Shown one piece after another: positions 1 to 10,032 of a DNA stretch of 64,000 nucleotides. The notes under the pieces are model-generated. The model did no database searches, was not told the origin of the DNA, and worked only from the letters and a program-made list of their open reading frames with translations. Position numbers and translations under genes: made by a program. Positions within the stretch are counted from its first letter, which is position 1. Every line of letters begins with the position of its first letter. This stretch comes from Anastrepha obliqua (taxonomy: Eukaryota; Arthropoda; Insecta; Diptera; Tephritidae): positions 60,840,501 through 60,904,500 of the forward strand of contig NC_072896.1 in assembly GCF_027943255.1 (NCBI RefSeq), in the 5' to 3' direction.

Positions 1-640
1 ACCAACCCGGCAAGCGACTACTACAGCTCAATTTCACAAACTTTGTTTTAAATATTCTAAATTGAATTCAATGTATGTTTCTTTCTTTGGATTCTTGAAT
101 TTATTTTGTTTTTACTTTCATGTATACCAAATATCCGGCATGTGCTGCTCTGCCGTTAGACTATGTTCAAACAGACCTATTAGCTAACGCAATTAAGCTT
201 TAAATTACGTCAATGAGTTTGGTGTTCACACACATACTAAATATTTAGCCTACACAAGTAGTATGATATTTGACAGCTGCAAGTGTCCCGATTTTGTTTC
301 TGAAAAATTCGGTGTGAGCAGAATATAGAAAAACTTAATTTTAGAACAAATTTTATTAGTTTATAATAGATATATTGAACTGTTCTAGTCAATACAATAA
401 AATTTTGATTACAGTCTGTTCAAAAAAATGTAATTCTTTAAGTTTAAGATTGCAGCAGTAGAACAAATGTTGGTGCAAAACCTAGTAAATGAAATTAACA
501 TAATAAGCAGACTTTTCTTTATTTCCGTATGTTTTTATTAATAATTTTTAGTTGCAATCTATTTCAATAATATAATCAAACATTTGAAAATTCTCAAGGA
601 CAATAATCAATAATCGACTATATGATTACAAATAGACAGT
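1..640. other. AT-rich non-coding stretch
   Basis: No open frame, repeat end or RNA-like fold that I can support. It reads as ordinary AT-rich intergenic or intronic dipteran DNA leading into the LINE fragment that follows. Confidence 0.5.
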
Positions 641-657
641 TCGCACCGTAAAATATA

Positions 658-1375
658 TTGGATGTACGAACTCTTAATTTGGCCAATTTCGGAAGTGACC
701 ACAAATTGGTATTATATAAGAAAAGAATTGGCTACATGTATATAAAAAATAACGAACGAAAAAATAGAAACATATCGCACCCTAAATACAAAAGGGTCAC
801 AACTCAAAATGTACTTCTGCTCAAATATGAACGAGACGTTATCAATAAAACGGTCCGCGGATGACATATGGCAAAAATAATTTTTTTGTTTTTTGGTAGG
901 ACTGTTATGAGCTTACATGGCAAATTTCAGCGTGATATGTCACATAGTTTGTTTTCTGTGCTACTGTAAACAAGTCAAGCTCGAATGTGGAAAATTTTGA
1001 GTTGTGACCCTTTTGTATTTAGGGTGCGATATAATCTAGAAGCACTTGCTCATGAAAGTATATTTATATTTTACTAGCAAAAAGATTGTCGCAAAAAATT
1101 ACGTAAAATGATGATCCAAACGCAACATGGGAAAAAATTAAATCCAATATTTTGCAAGCATCAGAAGAAGCTCTAGACAAACAGCTAGTAAGCATTGCTA
1201 AGGCTAAGAGGAACAAAACTGCCTTCAACGAAGAAGTAAAATGGATCACTAAACATAAAAGTAGGCATTTTTAGACTACAAGGCAGCAAAAACAGGCGAA
1301 AGCAAAGAACGCTACATTGAACCAAGAAATTTAACTAATAAAAGAATAAGAGAAATAAAAGAATTGTACTGGGCA
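658..1375 (+). pseudogene. LINE fragment: endonuclease tail and EN-RT linker
   Basis: The first frame carries GSDHKLVL, the conserved end of an AP-like LINE endonuclease (the SDH motif that closes the active site). After the MITE at 775-1029 the sequence resumes and another frame gives WEKIKSNILQASEEAL and a basic helical stretch (about 1112-1255), typical of the linker between endonuclease and reverse transcriptase. Removing the MITE brings the two halves next to each other. Several stops and frame changes show it is dead. No RT motif follows, so the clade cannot be fixed; RTE- or CR1-like is possible. The match to the LINE endonuclease end is recognition from memory of the family, not a search. 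Confidence 0.55.
775..1029. mobile_element. MITE with perfect 36-bp terminal inverted repeats
   Basis: A 255-bp non-coding element beginning TCGCACCCTAAATAC and ending with its exact reverse complement. The first 36 bases (775-810) and last 36 bases (994-1029) match without a mismatch. TA flanks both ends (773-774 and 1030-1031), as expected for a Tc1/mariner-type target duplication. It sits inside the LINE fragment, so it inserted after that LINE. Perfect repeats suggest a recent insertion. No coding capacity is visible; mobilisation would need a transposase supplied elsewhere. Confidence 0.8.
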
Positions 1376-1573
1376 ATGTTTGCTGCACGCACGAAAAAAT
1401 GTGTCGTTTTCTTGCTCATGCGTCGTTACCTTGCTTGAACTGCAAGCGAGAGCGCGGAACGAACGAGAAAGAGCACAATCGGCCCCCGCATTCGGCAACG
1501 TTCGCCATCTCGCTCTCTCCTTCTTGAGTGAGCATATATATGTATGTATATGCGCATATGTACATATATAAAT

Positions 1574-2010
1574 TCACATATTTGTATTTGCATATGCCTT
1601 CTTCCTGTGTGTATGGTAATAAACCATTTCTCTGTTGAGAATAGGACGATGATAGGAAAAGTAGGAAATGAAAGGGAGTGTTTCGAATGTAATGTGTCTT
1701 GAAAAAGGCAAATCGATGATGTTGCCTCTTAGTGTTGTTGACTTTTTAACGTCTGATGCACAATCGAAATTGAACATATCTTTCATGAATTTGATAAATG
1801 TTTCGTCATTTTTCACGTTTGTGTAAATGTAACTTGACCTATTCCATTGCAATTCCATTTACCTCCTTCTCTATATCCATGCAAAATATCTAGCAAACAA
1901 ATAAAATTAAAATTTTGTTTTGAGAATTGCAACCATTCCATCAGTATTTTCTTTTGACGTTGTCACGTTAAACTATCGTCAGTAAACCGACTTTACAGAC
2001 AACCTCTTTT
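1574..2010 (-). mobile_element. Partial copy of the flap-nuclease-like element (5' ends of its two divergent genes)
   Basis: Positions about 1678-2008 are the reverse complement of about 56830-57165, the central region between the two divergent genes of the 55-57.7 kb element. On the minus strand a 94-codon frame (1858 down to 1574) begins MELQWNRSSYIYTNV and matches the small frame at 56980-57177 almost residue for residue for 58 residues. Here it continues 36 residues further before stopping, where the other copy runs into its inverted repeat. The shared block ends near 2010, just after the putative leader of the nuclease gene; nothing of that gene follows. The function of the 94-residue product is unknown. 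Confidence 0.7.
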
Positions 2011-2394
2011 TTTGATTGGATACCTGATTGCTCACCTTTGAAATTGACTTTGAGATGAACTCGTGATGCTGTGTGGTAGCAGCGCATTTGGCGCCCTAAT
2101 ATAATATTATGGACGCAGGCGGCTCTATAGGCGTTTTGCGCACGCTTCTTCCTCAATTCTTCTTCGGTTGAGAGCAGCGTGCAGTACCATTTTGTTACCT
2201 TACGTGGATGATGTTATTCGTAGTGGCACTAAGCGTGCGTTTTTATACAAGTATGTATGTATAGATTTCATAAATACATACGTAAACCCACATATGAGGG
2301 ACAGCTGATAAGTTCTCGGCCCCAGGCACTTAATCAGTGGAAAGTACGGCTTTACATGTTTTATTTTTCAATGAAATCCTGTAAAGTGACACAA

Positions 2395-2565
2395 ACTTTT
2401 CTTAATTGGCGCTTAAACCTTTTCTGGGTGCTTCGCCGAGCTCCTCCTCCAATTAGTGGCGTGTGTTTTGATGTTGAAAAACTTGTTCTATAATTTCTGG
2501 TGTTACATGCACGGATATTGGAACCTACGCATTTCTGAATGGTAGTCACCCACCGACCCCTTCGA
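2395..2565 (-). repeat. Diverged tRNA-headed SINE, reverse copy
   Basis: Contains the reverse complement of landmarks of the SINE at 13446-13768: a block corresponding to AGGAGGAGCTCGGCGAAGC near 2436-2454, CACACGCCAC near 2457-2466, and the head signature reading GGTAGTCACCCACC near 2541-2554 before it fades. The middle third is deleted. It is older than the copies at 13.4 and 37.1 kb. Confidence 0.5.
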
Positions 2566-4250
2566 CCACATAGCTACTTTTGGTTTTAGTATTATTAGCT
2601 GCCCCTTGTATATGCAAAATGTACATAAACTAGGTGATGACGGTATAAACATTGCTGGCAGAGGTGACTTCAGCTTGGCCACAATATTCACTTAACATAT
2701 TCTGTGCACCTCTCGACAGCTTGCGGCAGCATAATCATAAAATACAAAATTTACACATTCGCCAAAGGGCATGCCGTACCAGTAAGAATACCGCTGGGAT
2801 TGTAGTGGATGTTATCATGAAATTGAGTAGGGCATATATCGACGCTTCGAGGTGGCAAGTACAGCTGGCAGTAGCTTCAACAGAATATGGCATGGGATGG
2901 TGTGAAATGTGGACAACATCTTTGACAATGAGTGCGTCATACTGGCATGTTTTATGCAGGTACACCTATGTATGTATGTGTAGCACACATTTGATGGTTG
3001 CTTGTTCTGAATTTAACTCACAAGTTTTAGCACCGGGATAATGTGCTGACCTGTAGCTCTAAGTGACCAAAACTTGCTTATAACTTACAAACCTTACTAG
3101 ATTTATTTCGTATCTGTGTACGAGTAAAAACCAGTGATGCTAGTCTGTGGAGTATTTTCCTAGGGATATTTTGCAATAACATTTATTAAGAGGGCAAAAA
3201 GGGAAATTTTTACATTAATTGAATTTTCTCGCAACACAATTATCGATGCTTAAGTAATCTGAATTCAACTTGGAATAATCATTCCTATTTCATAATTATC
3301 GTTCATTGCCCACTTGTACTGTGCCCTGAATGGCAGTTACTCATGTAGACATCAATAAAAAATGTGTATGAGAAATTTTTTAAAGTCTGAAGTTTTTTCT
3401 ATTCCGTGAAAATTGACGTTGATGATATTAGCGTTGGCTACAAATGCAAAGAAATCTGGCCAAAATTAAATTGGGAGTATGAAGTTGTATGCAAAGAAAA
3501 GTGTTTAAGTTTGTATGAAGTCCCTTTTTTTTTAAAAACACAGAAATGGTTTAAAACTGTTTTATGGTCGATTTTTAGCTCCTGGGTGATAGCTACTGGG
3601 CCTGCCTGAGGGGGAAGCATCTCTAACATCAAAAATGCCTGAACGGAATTGACAAAACCAAAATTGCACGTAATTAGCTGTTACGGTAAAGGACACCATA
3701 AATACCATTCACAATTTCAGCCACTTTCGGCTTGCACTTTCGCTTTTATTAAAGAACCAAATTTTCTATTTGTTGGCTTTCGAACAAGCAAAAAATAGCA
3801 AAAGAATTTTTTAAGTGTGAAATGGCAATGAGTATAAACTTTAAATTGTTTGCTCGATCCTTTACGAGATATCGATCTTTGCAGTCATCTATCAAAAAAT
3901 CGTGTATTTCTTTTAATATATAAATAATTTTAAATAATATAATTTCACTTTTGCCCTTGATGACATTTTCGAAGAATTACCTTTTCTAAATCCAAATATT
4001 GTATTCGACTTCTCTAAAATCAATATATTAAAGCTTTTTCCAAAGCAAAAAAAAAATTATATATACGAGTACAGTCCGGGGGCAATATTTTGATATATTA
4101 ATTGGAGACAATATTTTTTTGGAAGAAAATTGTTATTAAAGCAAACGTTTTCTTTTCAAGTGAAGACTATACTTTGCTCGAAAATAAACATGTATGAACA
4201 TCTAACGGTATTTCGCAGCAGTAAAATTTCAGCAGTTGTAATATTGTGCT
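2566..4250. other. Stretch without recognisable gene
   Basis: Contains chance frames, the longest 129 codons (2652-3041), none with recognisable motifs or splice context. A 12-residue resemblance to a mariner helix-turn-helix (IDHKTVLNH, minus strand near 3545-3580) is too short to annotate. Confidence 0.4.
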
Positions 4251-4322
4251 TGATTTATTGGTTCACTTGAGTAGAGGCACTCAGTTTTCCTAGATTACAT
4301 GCATTGTGTTTAGTCGGATAAA

Positions 4323-5237
4323 ATGGGAAAGCAGAAAGATTTAACAGATGAAAAAAACAGGCAAATCGAAATCTTGACTTCAGAAGGACTTTCAAATCGC
4401 CAAATTTCCAAAAAGAGTGGTCGAAGTCTAAACGATGTGGATCTTTACGTGAAACAAGGGGCATCCAATGGTAAGAACTATAAAGGCAGAACTGAGATGG
4501 GATTGCATCAAATTCCGCCCTTCCAACATTAAAAATATAAAAAAATGCCAAATGTTGCAGCAAGCAAATCCACCGTTCGAAGCATAAAAAATTGCCAAAA
4601 AAAAGCACCTTTGAATAAATTTCGCAAAGAACGCCGCCTCGATTTTGCAAGGGATCACATGGCTTGGAGTTCCGTTACAAATAACGTCCCGATGAATTAA
4701 AAAAATTAGTATTTAGTGACGAAAAGAAGTTCAATCTAGATGGGCCGGATGGATAAAATTATTATTTCCATGACTTAAGAAAAGAGGAAAAGTACTTGAG
4801 TTGACATCACAGCCGTGAAGGTGGTGTTATAGTATTGGAAGCAAATCGTTTGGCGCATTCGAATTGAAAATTGTAGTTTACAAACGAGAACAGCTATAAA
4901 GTTCTGTGGGAATTATCTTTTCCCGAGATTCGTGAAACAGGATAATGCACCTGTACACACCTCAAGTGTGGTAAAAACTTTGATTGCATGCCAAAATGTT
5001 CGAACTTCAGCATGGCCACCGTATTCCCCAGGTCTGGACATTATTGAAAATCTAATGGGATGGCTTGCTCATTTTGTTTATGAGAATGGGCAACAATTTG
5101 GAGACAAAAACGCTTTAATTCGAATCATTAAAGCGGCCTGGTCAGAAATTCCATTAGTCTATCTGGAGAATTTGTACCAATCTATTCATCGACTTATTTA
5201 CGAATTAATTTATAAACAAGGTGGCAGCACAAACTAA
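4323..5237 (+). pseudogene. Tc1-like (DD34E) transposase pseudogene
   Basis: Tc1-family transposases cut and rejoin DNA at TA sites through an N-terminal paired helix-turn-helix and a DDE catalytic core. The first frame (4323-4532) opens MGKQKDLTDEKNRQI and runs through a first helix-turn-helix (LSNRQISKKSGRS). A later frame (4932-5237) holds the core end: QDNAPVHTS with the second aspartate, WPPYSPG, then IIENLMGW with the glutamate. I count 34 residues between D and E, giving DD34E. The frame is broken between about 4500 and 4930, and a stop follows FDGPDG near 4755, so no protein can be made. Terminal repeats were not found. The family assignment is firm; the Tc1 lineage is not. Confidence 0.8.
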
Positions 5238-5451
5238 TAAGCTTTAAATAACACTGGCCAACAAAATTGCAACATTTGTCTGATGATGGACGTTTATCAC
5301 TTGATGTTTACTAATTTGACGTCGCTGATTCTAAATATACCCTGAATTACTTTGTGACAGCTGTTGTTTACAAGGTTTCGTTAATAATTCATTGTTTTTT
5401 ATTGCTCGTTTGCTGAAAAATTATAAAAAAGGTTTTATTACTATAATTTGA

Positions 5452-6937
5452 CATGGCATCGTCAATTAGAGTTTTTGTAAATCATCCGAATCAATTTTGT
5501 TTCATCTGCGGAGAGTATATGTTTAACGAACACCAATTAAATGTGGCACCGTTCGTAATTGAGGCTTACAAAATTACTTTGGTCACCCGATGGTGGAAAA
5601 TATGCATTTAGTTTCTATGTTTGTGGACAAATATGAAAATGATTTAGGTACGAAGTTGCTCTGGTCTGGAAGAAACCCGTGAAGCACCACGACGACCGTC
5701 ATTTTTGTGTAGTTAACATAACTGGCAGTAACCGGAAAAATCGAGCCAAATAGGACTATCCTTGCATTTGGTTGGCGTGTAGACGTATTTTAAGCCCTAA
5801 TATATCACCTGAACCTCAAACTGGATGATCACAGGAGGATCTTATGCATTTAAAAGTGAATACTGACTGTAGGAATAGTGACTTTGAATGTGGAAACGCC
5901 AAGACCATTTAACCAAGATGATTTAAACGACCTTTTTAGAGATTTGGTTCTATCAAAATATCCTTCTGAAGTTTTGGCGTCTAGGTTAAAAGTTAGTAAT
6001 AAAGGAAACTAACATTTCTTATTACCGCACAAGAGAAATATTTTGCTGAAGAAGATGGCTTTGTATTTTGTAAAAATATACCTGCTTTAATTGCTACAAT
6101 GGAATTACAAAATTATCCGTTCTCTTGCACAATGGGAATACACTTGGGTCGTTGCCTATTACACATTCTACTAAAAAAATAAGAATATATAACTGTTGCC
6201 CTGGTTTTAGATAAAATTAAATATGTGGAACACAAATGGCTCATATGTCCCTATTATAAATGGTAAGGAGGTTTATATAGAGGTTTCACAAAAGTATCCC
6301 TATTTTTTTGGTTGTGGGACAATAGAGCTAAAGCACAACATTAGATTAAAAAGATTGGCCCACTCGAGAAGCGCTAGCTCCCGGTCTACAAAATGTGAGA
6401 AACCCACCTCTTGTATCAAAAGATCGTATAATTTTACCCCCGTTACACATAAAATTAGGGCTCATTAAAGAATTTGTAAAAGGTCTTAACAAAAAAGGAA
6501 ATTCTTTCCTTTTTCTATCAAACAAGTTTCCAAAACTCAGTGCAGAAAAAATAAAGGTGGGAATTTTTGATGGTCAACATATAAGATCTTTAATAAAAGA
6601 CTAAAATTTTACGAACGTTATGGCAGAGATCGAAAAAAAATTTTTGGGGAATAAAAAAAGTTCTGATTATTCCCAACACGTCAAAAAACTAATAAACCAC
6701 TTTCAAAGTCTTGGAAATAACATAAGCATCAAGTTCCACTTTCTTCATAACCACATCGACTATTTTCCTGCCAATCTAAGCGAAGAAAAAGGAGAGCGGT
6801 TCCACTAGGACCTTCATACGATGGAGGAACGCTATCAAGGCTACTGGAACGCACACATGATGGCTGACTATTTTTGGAGCATTCAGAACAGATCTCTGTC
6901 TTCAGCATCAAAAAGAAGAGCAAACAAATTTTTTTAA
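5452..6937 (+). pseudogene. Decayed copy of a dispersed, unnamed arthropod protein family
   Basis: Begins MASSIRVFVNHPNQFCFICG, with a CxxC pair early on. About 900 bp later the frame recovers PPLHIKLGLIKEFVKGLNKK, then KFPKLSAEKIKVGIFDGQ, FLGNKKSSDYSQHVKKLI, KFHFLHNHIDYFPANL and EEKGERFH, ending with a WNAHMMADYFWS-like block. I recognise this order of motifs from a family of uncharacterised proteins present in many copies in insect and other animal genomes, which I take to be transposon-borne. Many stops and frameshifts show long decay. No terminal repeats were identified. Function unknown; the clustered histidines and acidic residues in HFLHNHIDYF and EEKGERFH would suit a metal-dependent nuclease, but that is speculation. 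Confidence 0.65.
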
Positions 6938-6961
6938 ACTTAAAAACTAAATAAAATATGT

Positions 6962-7012
6962 TCGGCGGCCACCGTAGCTGAATGGGTTATTGCGTGATTA
7001 CCATTCGGTTCG
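6962..7012 (+). repeat. SINE tRNA-like head fragment
   Basis: The segment reads GGCGGCCACCGTAGCTGAAT followed by a GGGTT...GTGATTACCATTCGG block, matching the first 50 bases of the SINE at 13446 with a few changes. It contains the box-A-like motif of a Pol III promoter but has lost box B and the body. Not a functional tRNA gene. Confidence 0.6.
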
Positions 7013-7129
7013 GTCTCGATTACCTTTACAAAGGTAAAATTCAAGATCCCGAATAATCTACTGAAGATTATTTGTAGCTATCTAAGCAATTGCGTGCTCT
7101 TATACAAAACGCGAGAAGGATGTAAGACT

Positions 7130-8216
7130 AAACAGCAGGTGCGGCCCAAAGATCACTACTCGGACCTGAACTTTGGAATATAAGCTACGATGAAATCCTT
7201 CGAATTGAGATGCCTGAGGATGTGCACTTAGTGGGATACGCGGACATCGCTGCCCTAATAATCGCTGCCGTAATAATCGCTCGAAACAATGACGAAGCCA
7301 AAAGGAAGGTAAATCAGGTGATGATCCGAGTTCAGGCATGGATAGAGGGCCATGGATTAAAGCTGACCACAGAGAAAACAGAGCTAATCTTTCTAACCAA
7401 CAGACGTATTCCATTAGAAGTAGATATTCAAGTACTCGATGCCACTTTATCGACAAAAAGAGTGATCAAGGCTAACATACTGGGCGCACATAAATCTTGC
7501 TTCCACAAGAGCTGCCAAAGTAGGCGGCATGTTAAGTACGCTCATGGCAAACCTTGGAGGTCCAACGCAGAACAAGTGAAAACTTTTAATGGACACAACG
7601 AACTCGATTCTGTTATACGGATGTGAAATATGGGGAGATTCTCTAAAAGTGCAATGTGGCGGAAAACTCTGCAATCTGTCCAACGTACATGCGCTCTCAG
7701 AGTGGCTTCTTCATACAGAATAGTATCTGAAGCAGCGGTGTTAGTTATCAGCGGAACCATCCCTATAGATATTCTAGCACGCTTCTCCGATATTAGAATT
7801 CAAACGCTCACACTTTGGCAGGCAAGATGGAACTCTGAACGGTACGGTAGAAGGACAGCGAGACTAGTACCGAATCTAAAAAAGTGGGTAGAAATAAAGC
7901 ACGGTGAGGTTTACTACTCGTTTTGTCCGAGCATAGGCCCTTTCTCAAGTACTTGTGGCGAATTGGAAAAGTGAGCCTACCAAACTGCATATATGGAGAT
8001 ACTGAGTAGGATGATGCGGAGCTAACCTATTTTAAATGCGAGAGGTGGAACGTAGAGAGAACAGTTCTGCAACGAGCTATTGGTGTATTTACACCTGAAG
8101 AAGTGATCGAGAAAATGATGATAAGCGAAGAAAAATGGAATTCCGTCGCAAATTTTGAGGAGGATATTATCCGACAAAAGAAGCGTGAAATGGAAACTTA
8201 TGTTGAAGAGCATTGA
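7130..8216 (+). pseudogene. R1-like LINE: reverse transcriptase 3' half, decayed
   Basis: Carries HLVGYADIAALI, a form of the RT palm motif YADD that has lost one aspartate, followed by RVQAWIEGHGLKLTTEKTEL, which is the usual next block in R1-clade elements. After a frameshift the frame 7630-7974 gives LQSVQRTCALRVASSYRIVS and AAVLVISGTIPIDILA, the post-RT region of R1/Waldo-type LINEs. Further remnants of the C-terminal region run to about 8216. There is a short duplication (TAATAATCGCTGCCG repeated near 7256-7280). The missing palm aspartate, frameshift and stops rule out activity. R1 clade is a recognition call at moderate confidence. Confidence 0.7.
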
Positions 8217-9675
8217 GTGGGGGTGGGGGGAAAAATCCAAGAGAAGAGGAGCGATATTTTTAGTGGAATCACCACACACGTATTAGCGACGGTTACTATA
8301 TGGTGCGAAGGCATTTTTAACTCAACCTCACCGCCAAAAACAAAAAAAAAAAAATGGAGTGATACAAGGAATAACATTTACAGTTTCTTTCTGGCTAAAT
8401 TTAACCTTAGTGCCTTCTCTTGAGTATCAAGGTACTTTTGATCTCATTTTTGTAACCATGTAAAAAAATTATGAATAAAATTAACCATTTTCTCATATTA
8501 TTCTCATTCCTGCGCCTGTGATGTATCAGTATCGTCTCGCTAACATAAAAATTATACTATCCTACCTCAACAAATAATTGACGATACCTCCAATTTTTTC
8601 ATTACATCGTGTCGGTTGCGCAGGAGGAGCGTAATCATTGGGTTTATAAATTGTATTTTGTATCTCCGTGTTGGCCTCCAAATAGAGCAATGTGCATTTT
8701 TGTGTCACCTCTAAATTGCAGATGGTATTCAGGAGAAGCTTTTTCATGGCAGGCGTGCAGGTGTAGGTTTGCATATGCGTGTCGAGGAGTGACCGCTATC
8801 TAGCCCGAGACAAACCATAAATTAGGACCGAAAAACCACTAAATTACGGTCTCAGTATATGTACTGTGGTGAAAGTATTAATATAGACTATAAATTTTAT
8901 GTTGTATGCACGTATGTATGTGGAAATTTTATCAGTACCATCGCGTGTTCAGTTAATACCATTGTGTAATACTATTTTCATTTTTGAAGAAGTTAAATTC
9001 TATTAGGGTATATTTTTCTTGGCACGCACTTGTATGTATGATGTGAGGTGCGGCAATTCAGTTGCGATAATTTAGTTATATATCGGCAACTGCAACACTG
9101 CTCCAAAGAGAGGGCGCCTTCTCTTAGTTCGAGTCGAGATTTCAAGTGGAATATCACGTTTAGTTTAGGTTTTATGCGTATTTTTCGAAAATCACTTTTT
9201 CTTCGAAATATTTGAGAATGACCAGCGAACAAAGCCAATTTTTATAAATGTTTTTTATTAATAATAAAGTTACAAATCCCACTTAAATTTTAAACGTGAG
9301 GAGGCGTGGGTAACAGTTTCGATAAACTTAAAAAGCTTTTTTTTTAACTTATGTTATTTGAAACCCTTTTTGTTGTACTAATTTTAAAACGAATTTGAAG
9401 TCATATTATTTTTTTAATAATCTGCAAAAAATAAGCTTTCCGAAAATATATAACACTTCATATTTACTGCTACAAAGTATGACCTTAAAATCACTTTAAA
9501 TGTAGTAAGGGGAAGTGGCTTCCCTTGGACGTTTTCAAAAATAACAAAGATTGCCGAATGATAAAAAATTAATTTCATATAATTTATTAATAATTTTGTA
9601 CGATAGTTTAATTCAATCCTTAAACTATGGGGAAGAAATAAAAAAAGCTGACAATAGCGACATTTGTAAAAATCA
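8217..9675. other. Stretch without recognisable gene
   Basis: AT-rich; only chance frames of 60-102 codons with no motif. No terminal repeats seen. Confidence 0.4.
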
Positions 9676-10032
9676 TTTTTGATATGCCCTTGCTCTACTA
9701 TTTTCCATAGTGCGACGTGCACTGGTTCAATTCTTCACATCACTAAATTGCCCCACCAGCCCGAATTTTTTTACCAATTTCTGTATTGCGGTCCGACAAG
9801 GTGTTTCACGATGACCCAGAAATGTTCGAGTTTTACGAACCGTCTCTGCCAAATTTTCACCATTTTGAGTGAATTTGAATAATTTCAATGCGTTGTTTAA
9901 ACGTGTATTGCTCTATTTTTATTAATGGCGTAGTTTCTACTTGTCAAATATCAAAAAATTACAGCTTGAAAAGTGTTTTCTATCGAAATAACGGGCTATT
10001 CAAAATAACACCTGTTATTGGAAAACCCTTTA
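9676..10032 (-). pseudogene. IS630/mariner transposase, N-terminal fragment
   Basis: Reading the minus strand from about 10032, the sequence opens TAAAGGGTTTTCCAATAACA, of the same type as the terminus at 63377. About 90 bases on it encodes FEQRIEIIQIHSKNGENLAE, then a TVRKTRTFLGH-like block and TAIQKLVKKFGLVG. This is the paired helix-turn-helix at the start of the same transposase family whose N-terminus is intact at 63489 (EQLVQMIKLYYQNE, RLVAKFETTGSV). The catalytic part is absent and the sequence becomes unrelated below about 9676. Confidence 0.6.

Noticed and set aside
1380..1571. Less AT-rich GAGAGCGCGG/AACGAACGAGAAAGAGC stretch as a possible promoter or repeat terminus
   Set aside because: No inverted or direct partner found and no transcript evidence possible from sequence alone.
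2652..3041. 129-codon frame
   Set aside because: No domain or splice context and a fully overlapping opposite frame; consistent with chance in a less AT-rich patch.
3438..3632. IDHKTVLNH similarity to a mariner helix-turn-helix
   Set aside because: Only about a dozen residues match and nothing on either side continues the family.
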